Part shown: positions 33,601 to 46,779 of the stretch, in pieces
Layout of the letters: every line of letters starts with the position of its first letter
How positions within the stretch are numbered: position 1 is the first letter of the stretch
Made by a program: the position numbers and the translations under genes
The notes under the pieces: model-generated
Told to the model about the DNA's origin: nothing
Database searches by the model: none
What the model saw: the letters and a program-made list of their open reading frames with translations, nothing else
NCBI GenBank assembly: GCA_947650365.1
Contig: OX393549.1
Coordinates: 25,555,851 to 25,619,850, forward strand
Reading direction: 5' to 3'
Length of the DNA stretch: 64,000 nucleotides
Origin: Chamaelirium japonicum
Taxonomy: Eukaryota; Streptophyta; Magnoliopsida; Liliales; Melanthiaceae

Positions 33601-34538
33601 TGCTGCTTCGATCTTCTTCTCCGGCCTTTGCTTCTGGCGTCTTCGGAGTTGAAGGCTTGTTGAAGACGGCGGGGTGATGCCGCTTCGATCTTCTTCTCTG
33701 GTTTTGCTTCTGGCATCTTCGGAGCTGAAGGCTTCTTCTTTTTCAAGCTTTCTTCTTCGTGCACAGAGTCGAAGGGTTGATCTTGTTATGCAAGGGTCTT
33801 CACGTTGATTAGGACTTTCAATGGGCTAAGCCGATCCCCAAAGGGGTAGGCTTGCTCGAGCCTCATGAAGCCTTGGGTCGTTGAAGGCGAGTCTCTCCCT
33901 TTGTAGAGTTTCCTTGCCTCTTGCTATCTGACCTCTTGAGCCTTCCCCCTCCCCCTCTATTTATAGGTGAAGGGGGGTGGGGAGAAATATGGGAAGGTTC
34001 ATTTAAATCGCTTGATTTTCTCTCTCATAACTATTCAAGATTCATTCCCTCATTTATGGGAGAATAAACCTTCATTTATTTTCCTTTTCTCGCAGAGTAT
34101 TTATGGCCCAATCATTTTGACTTTTTTATTTGAATCTCGCGCATTAAATCAATGGTGATCCGGCTTCGTTTATTGTCCGTTGGATCAAAGGATCGACGTA
34201 GATCTACGCTTATGTAGACGTCTACGCAACCTCCCCCCCGCGTATGACGGTTTTCTTTCCTTTTTCTTCCTTTTCTTTCTTTATTTTCTTTCCTTTTCTT
34301 TTCTTTATTTTCTTTATTTATTTTCTTTTCTTTCTCGATCTTCTTTCTTGGCCGGCCGCTCCTACCTGCAGCACGGTTTTCCAAAAGGGGGGCCGGGTGG
34401 GCCCCACTAGAGGATGGGCCCACCCGACCTCTCTTTTGGTTCAGGTCGGGTCTGGTGGGCCCGGGTTCGTGTCGGGTTTGTCCCCGGGTCGGCGAATACG
34501 GGCAAGGCTTGGGTGCGATCCAATTTTCGATGTCTACA
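30623..34538 (-). mobile_element. Solo LTR (3.9 kb) of a Tat-lineage Ty3 element
   Basis: It starts TGTATGCG and ends GTCTACA, and is flanked by the 5-bp duplication AACAC (30618-30622 and 34539-34543). No internal domain of a retrotransposon lies within. The minus-strand start TGTAGACATCGAAAATTGG is of the same type as the LTR of the neighbouring complete element (TGTAGACATTG), so the family is probably related but the LTR is much longer. It is most simply a recombination product between two LTRs. A TATA-like TATTTATAG lies near 33957. Confidence 0.8.
31370..33770. repeat. 72-75-bp tandem repeats in higher-order blocks inside the solo LTR
   Basis: A unit with GGCTTGATGAAGACGACGGGG, GATGCCGCTTCGATCTTCTTC and a GGGCTTTTGGGCTTGATCGGA part recurs every 72-78 bp. 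A larger marker, CAAGGGTCTTCACGTTGAT, occurs near 31836, 32525, 33227 and 33789, dividing the array into blocks of about 560-700 bp. Because 72 is a multiple of three, minus-strand frames stay open; the ORFs of 64-170 codons here are by-products, not genes. Confidence 0.85.
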
Positions 34539-34543
34539 AACAC

Positions 34544-35010
34544 ATAATGAATCGGACGGTTCGGCCACGACATAGGTAACAACGACATCTGCGTTAACAG
34601 AGAGAGAGAGAGAGAGATTACTTAGGTGATGGCTGATGGGCTATGTCGGCAAGATAAAGTGCAATGGAGAGAATAGCAAGAGGTAGGGGGTTCAGTGTAA
34701 TCACAGTTATAGAGGAGAGACGTTTGACACATCATGAATAAGGCAAGTAATCATGATATGGTTATAGGAGTTCGGTATAACAGGGATTGCTAGATTTAAT
34801 GATTTTAAATTTCAAGTTAAAGGGCAGAGAGATTTAGGGGGCCGTAGGTCACAATCACAATCATTCGCTAAACCCGTATTTGATCGGACTATATAAGTGA
34901 TGTTGTGACTGGATGTTTTTTTAGCCTTGATATGCACTCATATGTATGGATGGCCAGAATATATGCTTTATCTTATGTTATATATTTGGGTCGCACGGCT
35001 CGCTCACTCG
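34544..35010. other. Intergenic DNA with short GA tract
   Basis: A (GA)n tract at 34600-34617. No gene or recognised element. Confidence 0.4.
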
Positions 35011-35120
<110 letters not shown>

Positions 35121-35359
35121 CTACTATTGGGCAAGCTATTATCATGCGGTATGCGGCATCACACCTCAGGGCAACAGGTGTCTGTAGAGCATAGTTTCTA
35201 TGCACGGACAAAAAAGATTCGGAGTTAAAGTTTCTGAGTAGCTACAATAACTCCAATTTTTTTTTGTCTTGTAGCGCAAAGAAGCGCACAGGGCATGGAC
35301 AATTTTATTCGGTATGAAGGTCGAGGCTTAGTGCAATTCACCCATTGGTGGTGTATGCT

Positions 35360-35690
35360 AAATGGGGTATTGTGCTAACATTTCAAACTTTAGGGAGCGA
35401 TTTAGAACAATATAAATGGGTATTGTGCTAAAAACTACTTAACCCTAGTCTAAAAACTACATTTTGCCCCCATTCAATTCAGTTTTGATAAGATAAAAAT
35501 TACCAAATGAGGGAATTAAGTAGTTGACTAAACGGAATATTGTGCTAACATTTCAAACTTTAGGGAGCGATTTAGAACAATATAAATGAGTATTATGCTA
35601 ACATTTCAAACTTTAGGGAGCGATTTAGAACAATATAAATGAGTATTATGCTAACATTTCAAACTCTAGGGTGCGATTTGCAACAAATTA
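35360..35690. repeat. 53-bp tandem repeats within a MITE remnant
   Basis: The unit GCTAACATTTCAAACTTTAGG + GAGCGATTTAGAACAATATAAATG recurs about four times with few changes, and an extra diverged copy ends at 35690. It matches one segment of the element at 27940-28150, so a piece of that MITE has been amplified in tandem. Confidence 0.8.
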
Positions 35691-35875
35691 AGGAGGAGGA
35701 GGAGGATGAGGAAAAGGAGGAGGCTAGAGGAGGAGGCCAGAGGAGGTGGAGGATGAGAGGAAGAGGAGGAGGCTGGAAGAGGAGGAGGAGGGGACTTACC
35801 AGAGGAGGACGGCGGATAGGCGGCGGAGCCGAGGTGCGCGCGTCGGAGAGGAGGCCCGGGGGGGGGGGGGGGATA
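35691..35875. repeat. Purine-rich AGG/GAGGA low-complexity tract with G run
   Basis: Almost pure A/G on the plus strand, ending in a 14-base G run at about 35859-35872. The 93-codon ORF here is low complexity. Confidence 0.85.
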
Positions 35876-35929
35876 ATTCAGAGCACAGCAAACGAAAAGG
35901 GGATCGGCCGGGTTGAATAGATCGCAGGT

Positions 35930-36288
35930 ATTTTTACCGACGGATATTAAATTTCCATCGGTAAAATTATGTATTATACCGACGGATTATATATGTCTGT
36001 CGGTAATAAAAATAGAAAAAATATTTAAAATATGAAAGTTTTTATACCGACGGTACATATATAATCCGTCGGTAAAACATGTATTATTACCGAAGGTTTT
36101 ACGTTGCTCTGTCGGTAAAGATATTATTACTGACGGCTATTATATTTCCGTCGGTACTAAATATGCAAAAATAATTAAAATATTAAACTGTTATTACCGA
36201 CGGAATTTAATATTACCGTCGGTATAAATGATAATATTGCCGACGGTAATAAAATATTCCGTCGGCAATAGACCTCTTTTTTGTAGTG
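35930..36288. mobile_element. Terminal part of a CACTA transposon
   Basis: The right end is CACTACAAAAAAGAGG on the minus strand (36273-36288), the classic CACTA terminus. Inward lie about a dozen subterminal motifs ACCGACGG and CCGTCGGTA in both orientations, spaced 20-40 bp. No transposase and no matching left CACTA terminus were found, so this is a truncated or one-ended copy. Confidence 0.8.
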
Positions 36289-36428
36289 TGGGCAGAGTAT
36301 GATTCACATATCGGCGGAGCTTGCTGGTCGGGGCTTAGAGCTATTCACTGACCAATGGTGCCTGACGGTTGGGGAGTGTGTGATTCACCAATTAGCGGTG
36401 CTTGCTGATCGGGGGAGAGTTAAGCACA

Positions 36429-36429
<1 letters not shown>
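36289..36429. other. Short unassigned stretch between CACTA end and (AT)n
   Basis: GATTCACATATCGGCGGAGC and GATTCACCAATTAGCGGTGC look like diverged copies of one motif. No gene. Confidence 0.3.

Positions 36430-36501
<72 letters not shown>
36430..36501. repeat. (AT)n microsatellite
   Basis: A pure AT run of about 70 bp that borders the first short foldback element. Confidence 0.95.
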
Positions 36502-36504
<3 letters not shown>

Positions 36505-36644
36505 GCATGCTATAATGCAGCATGCGGTAAGTGCGGCACCGCACTACAACCGTCTGATGCACTACTGCGTGCATGCGATGCACACAGCGGGTGCATCAGA
36601 CGACTGCGGTGTAATGCCGCACTTACCGCATGCCACATTATAGC

Positions 36645-36647
<3 letters not shown>
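36502..36647. mobile_element. Short foldback element in (TA)n, copy 1
   Basis: The ends are inverted copies of GCATGCTATAATG + GCATGCGGTAAGTGCGGC. The centre carries TGATGCAC/GTGCATCA palindromes. Both sides are (TA)n. It is 146 bp and has no coding capacity. Confidence 0.7.
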
Positions 36648-36698
<51 letters not shown>

Positions 36699-36803
36699 GC
36701 ATGCTAGGATGCGGCGCGTGTGGCGTCGCACCGTTGCCATCTGATGCACCGCTGCGGTGCATCAGACGACTGCGATGCGACACCGCACACCATATTTTAG
36801 CAT
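36699..36803. mobile_element. Short foldback element in (TA)n, copy 2
   Basis: A diverged, shorter relative of copy 1. It starts GCATGCTAGGATGCGGC and ends ATTTTAGCAT, with a central TGATGCACCGCTGCGGTGCATCA palindrome (written here as its two halves, TGATGCACCGC and GCGGTGCATCA). Left flank is (TA)n(GA)n, right flank (TA)n. Confidence 0.65.
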
Positions 36804-36827
36804 ATATATATATATATATATATATAT

Positions 36828-36972
36828 GGGCATGCTATGCTGCGGCATGTGGTACGTGCGGCACCGCATCGCAGCAGTCTGATGCACGCGTTGCGTGCAT
36901 CGCATGCACGCAGCGGTGCATCAGACGGCATGCGGTAAGTGTCGCACTTACCGCATGCCGCATTATAACATT
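36828..36972. mobile_element. Short foldback element in (TA)n, copy 3
   Basis: It starts GGCATGCTATGCTGCGGCATG and ends CCGCATGCCGCATTATAACA. The central part has TGATGCACGC and GCGGTGCATCAGACG as in copy 1. It lies between a short and a 115-bp (TA)n tract. Confidence 0.7.
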
Positions 36973-38042
<1,070 letters not shown>

Positions 38043-38174
38043 TTAGCCGAGATGAGGTGTGAAGAAGCAAGGGATGAACACCACGAAGGAAATAAATTCA
38101 TGCACCATCGCTTCGTTTGCAGTTGGCCTCTCCTCGTGATCATACCGAAGCAACTTGTTCAAGAAGTCGATCAC
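38043..38174 (-). pseudogene. Casein kinase II alpha C-terminal exon fragment
   Basis: On the minus strand TTTTGCAG is followed by 43 codons and a stop. The start reads VIDFLNKLLRYDHEERPTAN, then EAMVHEF. This matches the kinase subdomain XI region of CK2 alpha, whose last exon usually reads IDFLDKLLRYDHQ and EAMAHPYF. The invariant RYDH and Arg (in EERPT) are kept, but the end differs from known CK2 alpha. No other CK2 exon was found on either strand nearby. It is best read as a gene fragment, perhaps captured by a transposon. Confidence 0.65.
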
Positions 38175-40325
38175 CTGCAAAACATCGGTCCAAGATTAAG
38201 CCAGTCACTTATATAACACAAAGGAGAAGTACAATTCAGATAGTGTACTGTGTTGGAATCATACTGAACATATATAATACACATTGGATCGAATATCAAC
38301 GCAAGGACTCGACTGACGTGCAATTTCACGGAACCGTTCAGCCTCTATGCAAAAAAAAGTGGTGCCTTTATTCTTTTGATTAATGGTTTTGGTATAGATA
38401 ATAAAGTTTTCCGCCGCATCATACGAATACAACATGTGGGAATGAATTCCAAGAATAGGACATCCGTCCCAATAATATATGTACAAAATTGGTAATAACA
38501 ATACAAAAAATATCTCATGATTAAATATGAACAATAACATGGTTCGTAAACTCGAGTAAAAATCATCGTTTCAGATCAAAACTCATGCTTCTGATAACAT
38601 ATCTGAACAAACTACTCTTTGTTAAGATTGTGTGATAACAAATTTCGTAACAGAGTTGTTACAACTACTCATGTGATAACTCCTTGATCTGTGATGATAT
38701 CTGCTCTGTTATGATAGGTCGGCGTGTAGGACATCATCCATCATTATGGCCATTACCGAGTATCAACCAGAAAGAGTATGAAAGCCCTGTTCACCAAGGA
38801 ATGAAAGCCAACGTATTTGTGAGATTTCATTTCTTAACCAAACACCTAATAATTGTAAATCCCACTCAATGTACAAATGCAGATGCACATTTAATAAAAA
38901 CATTTCAACCACAGAGTTTGAACCGTATCAATGTCTTCTATAATTTTATGAAAAATACTATTAAACCAAACAATTTTGTACAGATACACTATAGACCCGA
39001 TCACTACAGTTCGCTGCACCCAAACTCGACCAGTGAATCACAATCAACACCAACTGGCAAGCAACAGACGGTTATGATCAGATCTGTAAAGAGTCTAAAC
39101 CTTTTTGTTGGGTTGAATATCATTGCACTATTTTTATATATAGAAATTCAAAAATTGGAGACCAAATGATGCACAAATGTAAATATAATTAGCCAAAATA
39201 ATAAAGTCATATCGAACAAAAACAAATCAACCATAGTATCTTCTCAGTCATATAGGCATAATATTAATTACATATCCTATGATTTCCAGCAAATTCCTTC
39301 TCTCAACATTCTCTTTCATTATCGTCATCATCATCAAACATCTAAATGGATGGATACCACACCACCACGGATAAATAAACTATGTTTATGCCTTTTGTTT
39401 TAGACTACATGGCATACCATGATAGGACCATAAAGCAAGTGCATCAAATCATATGGGTAGCTAAAAGAACAATACTTGACCGTGAAAGCCTATCCGTCGG
39501 AAAAGCCGAGACACCGACTGTGGGGAAGGGACTTCACTCCTTCCGCTGAACTGATCAAGTCATTGAGTGAGGAGGAGTGGAGCGAGATGGGGCTGTCGCT
39601 CGCCGGGGAAAAAGTTGCAAACTCATTTTCCTACTACAATAAACACAGAGTTAAAAGTCTATCAAGAGAGCAATTCCAACAAACTAAAACAAAGCAACAT
39701 GAACCCCAAATTGAATATCTTTTCCATGAATTTTTTTTTTCATTGTCGATTAGCCCTAGACTTCTTTAAAATGGTATTTTTAAAGGCAACCCATTAAATG
39801 CCAACTTCAAATTGAAAAATTTCCAACACATTATGGATGTACTCTAACTGTGAAGTCCCTTAAAAATAAAAACCTAAAGTCGGTTCCTACAAAAAAAAAA
39901 CTAATATTTGTAGTTCAACTTTAACAACACAACCCATTTTACATTTAGAAAATTAGATAAATCTTATTTAACCTAAACATCACAATCTGAGTTTGTTCCC
40001 ATATCAAGGACACTTAGAAGCATGCAACATGTACCGTAATAATTTACTTAAAAGAAATGACAAAAAAGCTTGATCGATTATAAGGTTTTCTTTTACAGCA
40101 ACAGTATACTGTTTTGGTTGCACCGAGAATTTTAGTGGAGTATTGCATTGAAACAAACATATTAACTGTAAACATTTTTTAGAACAAACACATCTAAAAT
40201 CAAAAGTAACCAATTGAAGAAAATAAATCAAACCCAAGATAATCAATACCTAATTCTAAATATGATATAAAGGGTATCAAATCAAGTGCCACCACAAAGT
40301 TAGTAGAAGTGCAAGACATGAGCAG
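38175..40325. other. AT-rich DNA with one exon-like ORF
   Basis: Mostly AT-rich without gene signals. At 39478-39615 the plus strand shows a more GC-rich, protein-like stretch (EKPRHRLWGRDFTPSAELIK, then SLSEEEWSEMGLSLAGEK) unlike its surroundings; its family is unknown. It could be another captured exon. Confidence 0.35.
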
Positions 40326-40329
40326 TTAA

Positions 40330-40475
40330 TGACAACCTCATGCACAGATTCAAGCTTCTCGCCATCGTCTTCTTCGTCTTCGGAATGGTCCTGCATTGAA
40401 GTGATAAGTAATACCATATGATTCATCATCCTCGCTCATGTTGTCCTCACAACAGGTCTCCTCACTTTAAAATAA
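40330..40475 (-). other. Acidic exon-like pieces on the minus strand
   Basis: AATGCAG is followed by DHSEDEEDDGEKLESVHE and then GTTGTC; just upstream on the same strand lies EETCCEDNMSEDDESY. Acceptor- and donor-like borders make captured exons possible, but the acidic composition is not diagnostic and there is no known partner. Confidence 0.25.
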
Positions 40476-40489
40476 AAAACTGTTAGACA

Positions 40490-41189
40490 CCTGCTTCGAT
40501 TCAAGTAAGAATTCGTAAATTTTGAATGATTTCAAAGCATGATATTTCACATTTCTGCGAAGGCAAAGTTAAAGAGTAGAAGATCTGGTAAAGATTTTAA
40601 TCGAACTACTTGCCTCATAATACAGTATTCAAAACGAAAGGATAACCCACCATATCAAAGCCCACAACAACCCAATCAACAAACACTTTCCCCATCGCCT
40701 CCCATATTCTGATAATATATAGACTCTAGTTGCCTTGGCGTTTGGGTATAAGATTATCCCATCAAAATATTTCCCTAATTAGTATAGCTTGGTTCTTGTT
40801 TCATCGCTGCCAATCAACAACGGAAATACTCTTCACGTCGGTTTGAACTCTTTGTTCCCTCATCTTGTGGATCTTATACTCCAACTCTTCAATCACTTAT
40901 AATCACCCTTGACTTTATCATATCAATATCAGTATAACAACAACCAAATTCATAAAATAAAGACTGCAATCACCGAATATACCAAATGATGCACTTTTTG
41001 GCATGCCTCTCAATTACATAAGTATCATAAAAAAAAAAGACAGTTGAGTGCTTAATACATTATCATCGGATTTGTTTGAAAAGAAATAAATAAAGGAGAA
41101 CTATAAGATCATTACACAACAATGGATCAAAGAATTTAAGATCAATTATACATAAAACAAAAGAAGGAAAACCAATCGGCGCAATCGGG

Positions 41190-41234
<45 letters not shown>

Positions 41235-41878
41235 ATCCAAGCCAAATGTGATTTAGTGTATTTGGTTGCCTGTCGGCCGGGACTTGGTGTTATTCAATGC
41301 CTGCACCTCCCCTGCTATCCTATGCATCGTCCCAGATCTTGGCAGCCACCCCAAGCCACTTGCACCTCTTATGTTTTGTTCCTATCTCCGGTGATCCCCC
41401 TAGCCACCTTAGGCATCCCCCCGATGACCCCCTCCACGCCCATAAAGTCAGCAACAACAGCAAGCAGTGCATTTTAAGCAAAGAGGAAACTTGAGATTAT
41501 TAAAAATAAAAAAACTATATATTAGAAACTATAATATGAGAGATAAAATGATAAAAAAAAAACTGAGATTATAAAAAAAAACTGAGACTATAACTTCTCA
41601 AATCCAACATGAACCCAGTCACATGGAGAAGCTCCAAGCCTCAAGCCCCAATAGTAATGTTCAAGGTTTTTTCAAAGTTGAAAGTGGGCTTTGAAAAAAC
41701 ATTGAGCATTATGAAATTTTTATTTGCACCAAAAATAACAAAAAAAAAACCCACCTGCTTCTTGGTTTGAACTCGAAAGCAAAAATCCCAACCAAAATCG
41801 ATCCCTAGTGAAACCACCAAAACTGGATATATATCACAAGCAAAATTGATTTTGTAGAAAATATGATCCCAATAATCT

Positions 41879-41880
<2 letters not shown>
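40490..41880. other. AT-rich intergenic DNA with (GA)n tract
   Basis: A (GA)n tract lies at 41191-41231. ORFs at 41256-41494 have no recognised domain. Otherwise nothing was recognised. Confidence 0.4.
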
Positions 41881-41936
<56 letters not shown>

Positions 41937-42159
41937 GAGAGAGAGACCATTACCTGGAACATCCATCAGCGGGAGGCTTGTTGCCATCTTTGATCCTTCT
42001 CCAGACGTCTCAGCTCTCGCACCAAATCGTCATTGGGAGGAGCATGGGGCACGGTGTGGTTCTAAGGGGGCGGCGTTGTGTGCCGTTGCCGATGACATCG
42101 TAGGCGGCGGAGACGGGGGAGGTCGCGGTGGCGCCGCGTGGTCGAGCAGAACATGAGAC

Positions 42160-42195
<36 letters not shown>

Positions 42196-42418
42196 GAGAG
42201 AGAGACCATTACCTGGAACATCCATCAGCGGGAGGCTTGTTGCCATCTTTGATCCTTCTCCAGACGTCTCAGCTCTCGCACCAAATCGTCATTGGGAGGA
42301 GCATGGGGCACGGTGTGGTTCTAAGGGGGCGGCGTTGTGTGCCGTTGCCGATGACATCGTAGGCGGCGGAGACGGGGGAGGTCGCGGTGGCGCCGCGTGG
42401 TCGAGCAGAACATGAGAC

Positions 42419-42496
<78 letters not shown>
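41881..42496. repeat. 258-bp tandem duplication separated by (GA)n
   Basis: The block from CCATTACCTGGAACATCCATC to AACATGAGACCGG occurs at about 41948-42162 and again at 42206-42420 with no difference that I can see. (GA)n tracts flank and separate the copies (41881-41946, 42161-42205, 42420-42495). On the minus strand each copy contains ATGGCAACAAGCCTCCCGC followed by a GTAATG donor-like site, so the block could derive from a first exon. Confidence 0.9.
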
Positions 42497-42502
<6 letters not shown>

Positions 42503-42599
42503 GAGGGGTCCAGGGCGGTTGCGATCACCGTAACAGCCGGCAGAGGAGAGGGAGGAGTTTTCTTCGGGGCGAAATCGTGGTTTGTGGGATCGTGGGTTC

Positions 42600-42601
<2 letters not shown>

Positions 42602-42635
<34 letters not shown>

Positions 42636-42757
42636 ATCCCTCAAATCCAGCAACCCTCGTCGCGTCAAATCCCGCATGCCCATCGATCGCCACAACTCGA
42701 TCATCGATCCCCTGCCCTTTGATCCCGTCGTTCGATTAAGAGAATGCCGAGAGAGAG

Positions 42758-42831
<74 letters not shown>

Positions 42832-42835
42832 AGCA
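42602..42835. repeat. (GA)n microsatellites
   Basis: Two further GA tracts at 42602-42632 and about 42756-42830, separated by sequence rich in GATCGAT/ATCCC motifs (CATCGATCGCCACAACTCGA). The sequence up to 43082 has more ATCGATCACCCC-like words and no gene. Confidence 0.9.
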
Positions 42836-43080
42836 GTTACAGATTTGGGGGGCGTGGGGTGGCTTTGGGATCGGATCGATCACCCCTTAAATCCCGCAAC
42901 CACGCCCCCTCAAATTCCGAGGGCCCTTCGATCATCCCACCCCGATCGTACCCGCCCTTCAATCGTTCGATTAAAACAAAATTGAGAGAGATAGAGAGAG
43001 ACGTGCAAAGATATATTGTCCTTTGATTTTCTAACCGCCTCTTATGTTTGTATCGAACGGCTCTCTTTATTCATTCATTG

Positions 43081-44104
<1,024 letters not shown>

Positions 44105-44109
44105 CATAC

Positions 44110-46776
44110 AAGAATAACATCTTTGCATGGACATACAAAGTCTCTCTCTCTCTGTGGGGGGGTGGCATACTCTTCCGCCATGTGGCATGCATCTGTCACA
44201 TCGGGTTGTTACTGGATGTCAACCGACTGGAGCCTTAATGGAGAGGCGTGGAGCCCCCATTTCCCTCAAACCTACAGGACCTGTTGGGGATGTTGGTAGA
44301 GATGTGGAGCATGTTCCTATTGTGAGGAGCTCTAAGCTGCGATACATTGCCCCTAAGCTGATTGGTACTACAAAAGTGGTAATCTGTCCAGATGAGGAGG
44401 TGGTTAAGAATCAAAAGAAGTGGGAGTATTCGTTGGTTGGCTATGTTTTAGGTAGAAGACCCTATTACTTGCACTTGCAGGAGATGCTGATGAAGCGATG
44501 GAAGCCCAAGGGGACCTTGGAGATTTTTTCTAGAGAGAATGGGATTTTCTTATTCCGATTTGGGATAGAGGAAGATTTCTTCAAGGCTCTGGAGGGTGGA
44601 CCTTGGTACATTGATGGAAGACCCTTGGTTCTGAAAAAGTGGGTTAGTGGGATGAAATGTGAAAGGGACCTTATTACCCATGTCCCTGTATGGGTGAGAT
44701 TTTCAAATTTATTAGTAGACCTATGGTCCGAGGAGATCCTTAGCAGAATGGGAAGTATTATTGGGAAGCCATTGTATATGGATCAGGCAACCACAGCACA
44801 GCTCCGGGTAAGTTATGCTCGGTTCTGTGTAGAAATCAGCGTCGAAGATTCTCTTCCGGAGGTAGTGGAAGCCAGGGATTGCAAAGACAAGATTTTGTCT
44901 CTTCAGCCTGTTGTCTATGATTGGATCCCACAGAGATGCCGCGCGTGCAAATCCTTTGATCATAGTGAATCGATGTGCATTAAGCACCAGAAGATTGGAG
45001 AGAATTGGAAGAAATTCGGTGATAAAATGGGTCCGGTTCGGAATAGGGGAGCTTGGAGACCGGTTATGCAAAAGAGCAATGTAGTTCCACCTAACTCTAA
45101 TGACTATCCTAGTCTATCTAAGGTAGTCGAGGATGGATGGACTAGGGTGTCCTCTGATGTTCGCAGTAAAGGGAAGGAGCGTGTGGTTTATAGCAAGTCT
45201 AACTCTGCTCATGTCAACAGATTTTCGCCATTGGAGGGTAGTCCCGAGGAGGGAGTGGGTTATGATGTATGCTTGGGAGATAATCGTTATCATCAAGGTC
45301 CTATTATTGCTGGTTGTAGCAATGAGGATGAAGTGCAAGCTGAGGTTGTAACAGAATCTGTTGCTGCTGTTGGCCCATCAGGTTCGTGCAATGTGGCTGC
45401 TGTTACACCACCTGGAGCTGGTGTTGGTACTGCTGTACCTGTGTCATTTGTTGATGTTACGCAGTCTCAGGGCAGCATTAATGATGTTGTTACCGCTGAT
45501 TGCGCTGGAGCTGGGTTTGTTGGGAGTGATGAGGTCAGAGCTGGAGCAGCAGATGTTACTGTACTCAATGTTGAGGTTGTTGGCATAATAGAAGGGGCTG
45601 GTAGTGCTGCTGCTACACATTCAAGTGCTGCTGTAGGAGTACTGGAAGCAGTTGATGTTACAGAGTCAGTAGTTGGGGAAGATGTAGCTGGTACAGAGCC
45701 AGCAGCTAGTGTTACAGAGCAGGTTGCAGCGGTTGCCACAAAATCTGAAGCAGTGACGGAGATTATTGCTGCTGTTACAGATGCAGGAGCAAGTACTGAT
45801 GCTATTCATCTTAGGGATGGATCTGGGTCAATTAACTCTGAGGTCTTGGCCGCCCATGTTGATGCTCCACTCACAGTGGCTGATCAACTAGATTCGGAGC
45901 AAGATCTGGATAAACTAAATCCTTGGGATGATTATGATAATTATAAATGGCCTAATGATGCTCGTTGGTTTGACTTTACTCAGGTTATTAAGTCAGGTGA
46001 ACTGAGCAAGGGTAGGGCTGCAGCGCTTAAACCATTTGTGGAGCTCATCCAATGGAAAAAAGAGATACTCGAGGGTGATTTGCCTTTGACTCCTAGAGAC
46101 CGTAAGCTCTTCAACGATGAGTATTTTCCGGGTGTTAAACCTAAAGTCTATTCCTTGATCGTGGATTCATTCCTCCTATCCTTTCTTGGCATTGAGGGGG
46201 ATGGTCATATTGAGGGGGATCTATTGGAGTCCTGGCAGAATTTGAAGCTTTCCGGGGAGGACTTGATTTCTGACTGGGGTGAGCCCATTGGTTCTGGAGA
46301 CAATGATAGTGAAGCAGTAGATGCGAGAGAGGAAGTAGATGATGGCATTGATCGGGCTTCTCTGGAGATCAAGCTAGAGATTTTGGCTAGGGAGCAGGAG
46401 CAGTCCCGAACTTCGCGAATTGGTAAACGGACTAAGGAGAGTTGGCCAAAGGGCCCTTGTGATAGGACATCTCGAAGCAGGCGGCGTTAGCAGAGCTTAC
46501 TTGCAGCCTTTGCACTAAGTCGGAGGGTAGTTTGAGGGGATCTTGGCGTTTGGGAGTGTGGAGTTTGGGAAGATGAGTCTGGGATGATCGGATGGGCTAT
46601 TTGGATGTTGGGTTTTTGCTTTTTTAGGCTGGAGTCATGTTACTTACTACGGTGAGCTAGTAGTGTGGTCCTATTTGGCCTAGTTTCTGCTTACTCACCC
46701 AGAGCTAAGCCGAGTCCTGTAACTGTCTTTATTTTCCAGTAATATATTCGTTTTTTACCTCTCAAAAAAAAAAAAT
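44110..46776 (+). mobile_element. L1-type LINE with ORF1 and poly(A) but no ORF2
   Basis: ORF1 is followed after only about 275 bp by a 3' UTR ending in TTTTTTACCTCTC and a poly(A) run (46764-46775), the usual end of plant L1 elements. No endonuclease or reverse transcriptase is present. The 5' end is unclear because it adjoins a microsatellite; no TSD was settled. It would depend on a partner LINE for movement. Confidence 0.7.
44127..46490 (+). CDS. LINE ORF1 protein (DUF4283 + zinc knuckle)
   Basis: 787 codons from the first ATG; the Met at 44238 (residue 38) is an equally good start because homology begins after it. A DUF4283 domain spans about residues 85-200 ([20 protein letters not shown], then PVWVRFSNL). 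A zinc knuckle follows near 265-280 ([14 protein letters not shown], spacing C2C4H4C). Residues about 390-600 are an Ala/Val/Glu-rich low-complexity linker with repeated VTE and AAV words. The last 190 residues are more ordered ([18 protein letters not shown]) and end in a basic tail. ORF1 proteins bind LINE RNA and form ribonucleoprotein particles. The frame is fully open, which argues for a young or recently active copy. Confidence 0.8.
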   Translation: MDIQSLSLSVGGWHTLPPCGMHLSHRVVTGCQPTGALMERRGAPISLKPTGPVGDVGRDVEHVPIVRSSKLRYIAPKLIGTTKVVICPDEEVVKNQKKWEYSLVGYVLGRRPYYLHLQEMLMKRWKPKGTLEIFSRENGIFLFRFGIEEDFFKALEGGPWYIDGRPLVLKKWVSGMKCERDLITHVPVWVRFSNLLVDLWSEEILSRMGSIIGKPLYMDQATTAQLRVSYARFCVEISVEDSLPEVVEARDCKDKILSLQPVVYDWIPQRCRACKSFDHSESMCIKHQKIGENWKKFGDKMGPVRNRGAWRPVMQKSNVVPPNSNDYPSLSKVVEDGWTRVSSDVRSKGKERVVYSKSNSAHVNRFSPLEGSPEEGVGYDVCLGDNRYHQGPIIAGCSNEDEVQAEVVTESVAAVGPSGSCNVAAVTPPGAGVGTAVPVSFVDVTQSQGSINDVVTADCAGAGFVGSDEVRAGAADVTVLNVEVVGIIEGAGSAAATHSSAAVGVLEAVDVTESVVGEDVAGTEPAASVTEQVAAVATKSEAVTEIIAAVTDAGASTDAIHLRDGSGSINSEVLAAHVDAPLTVADQLDSEQDLDKLNPWDDYDNYKWPNDARWFDFTQVIKSGELSKGRAAALKPFVELIQWKKEILEGDLPLTPRDRKLFNDEYFPGVKPKVYSLIVDSFLLSFLGIEGDGHIEGDLLESWQNLKLSGEDLISDWGEPIGSGDNDSEAVDAREEVDDGIDRASLEIKLEILAREQEQSRTSRIGKRTKESWPKGPCDRTSRSRRR

Positions 46777-46779
46777 AAA

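Noticed and set aside
31241-33764. Minus-strand ORFs of 64-170 codons with repeated KPSTPIKPKSPEKKIE-like peptides
   Set aside because: They arise from a 72-bp tandem repeat inside a solo LTR; no start context, domain or conservation.
42010-43026. Ser-Leu and Arg-Glu ORFs
   Set aside because: Products of (GA)n tracts.
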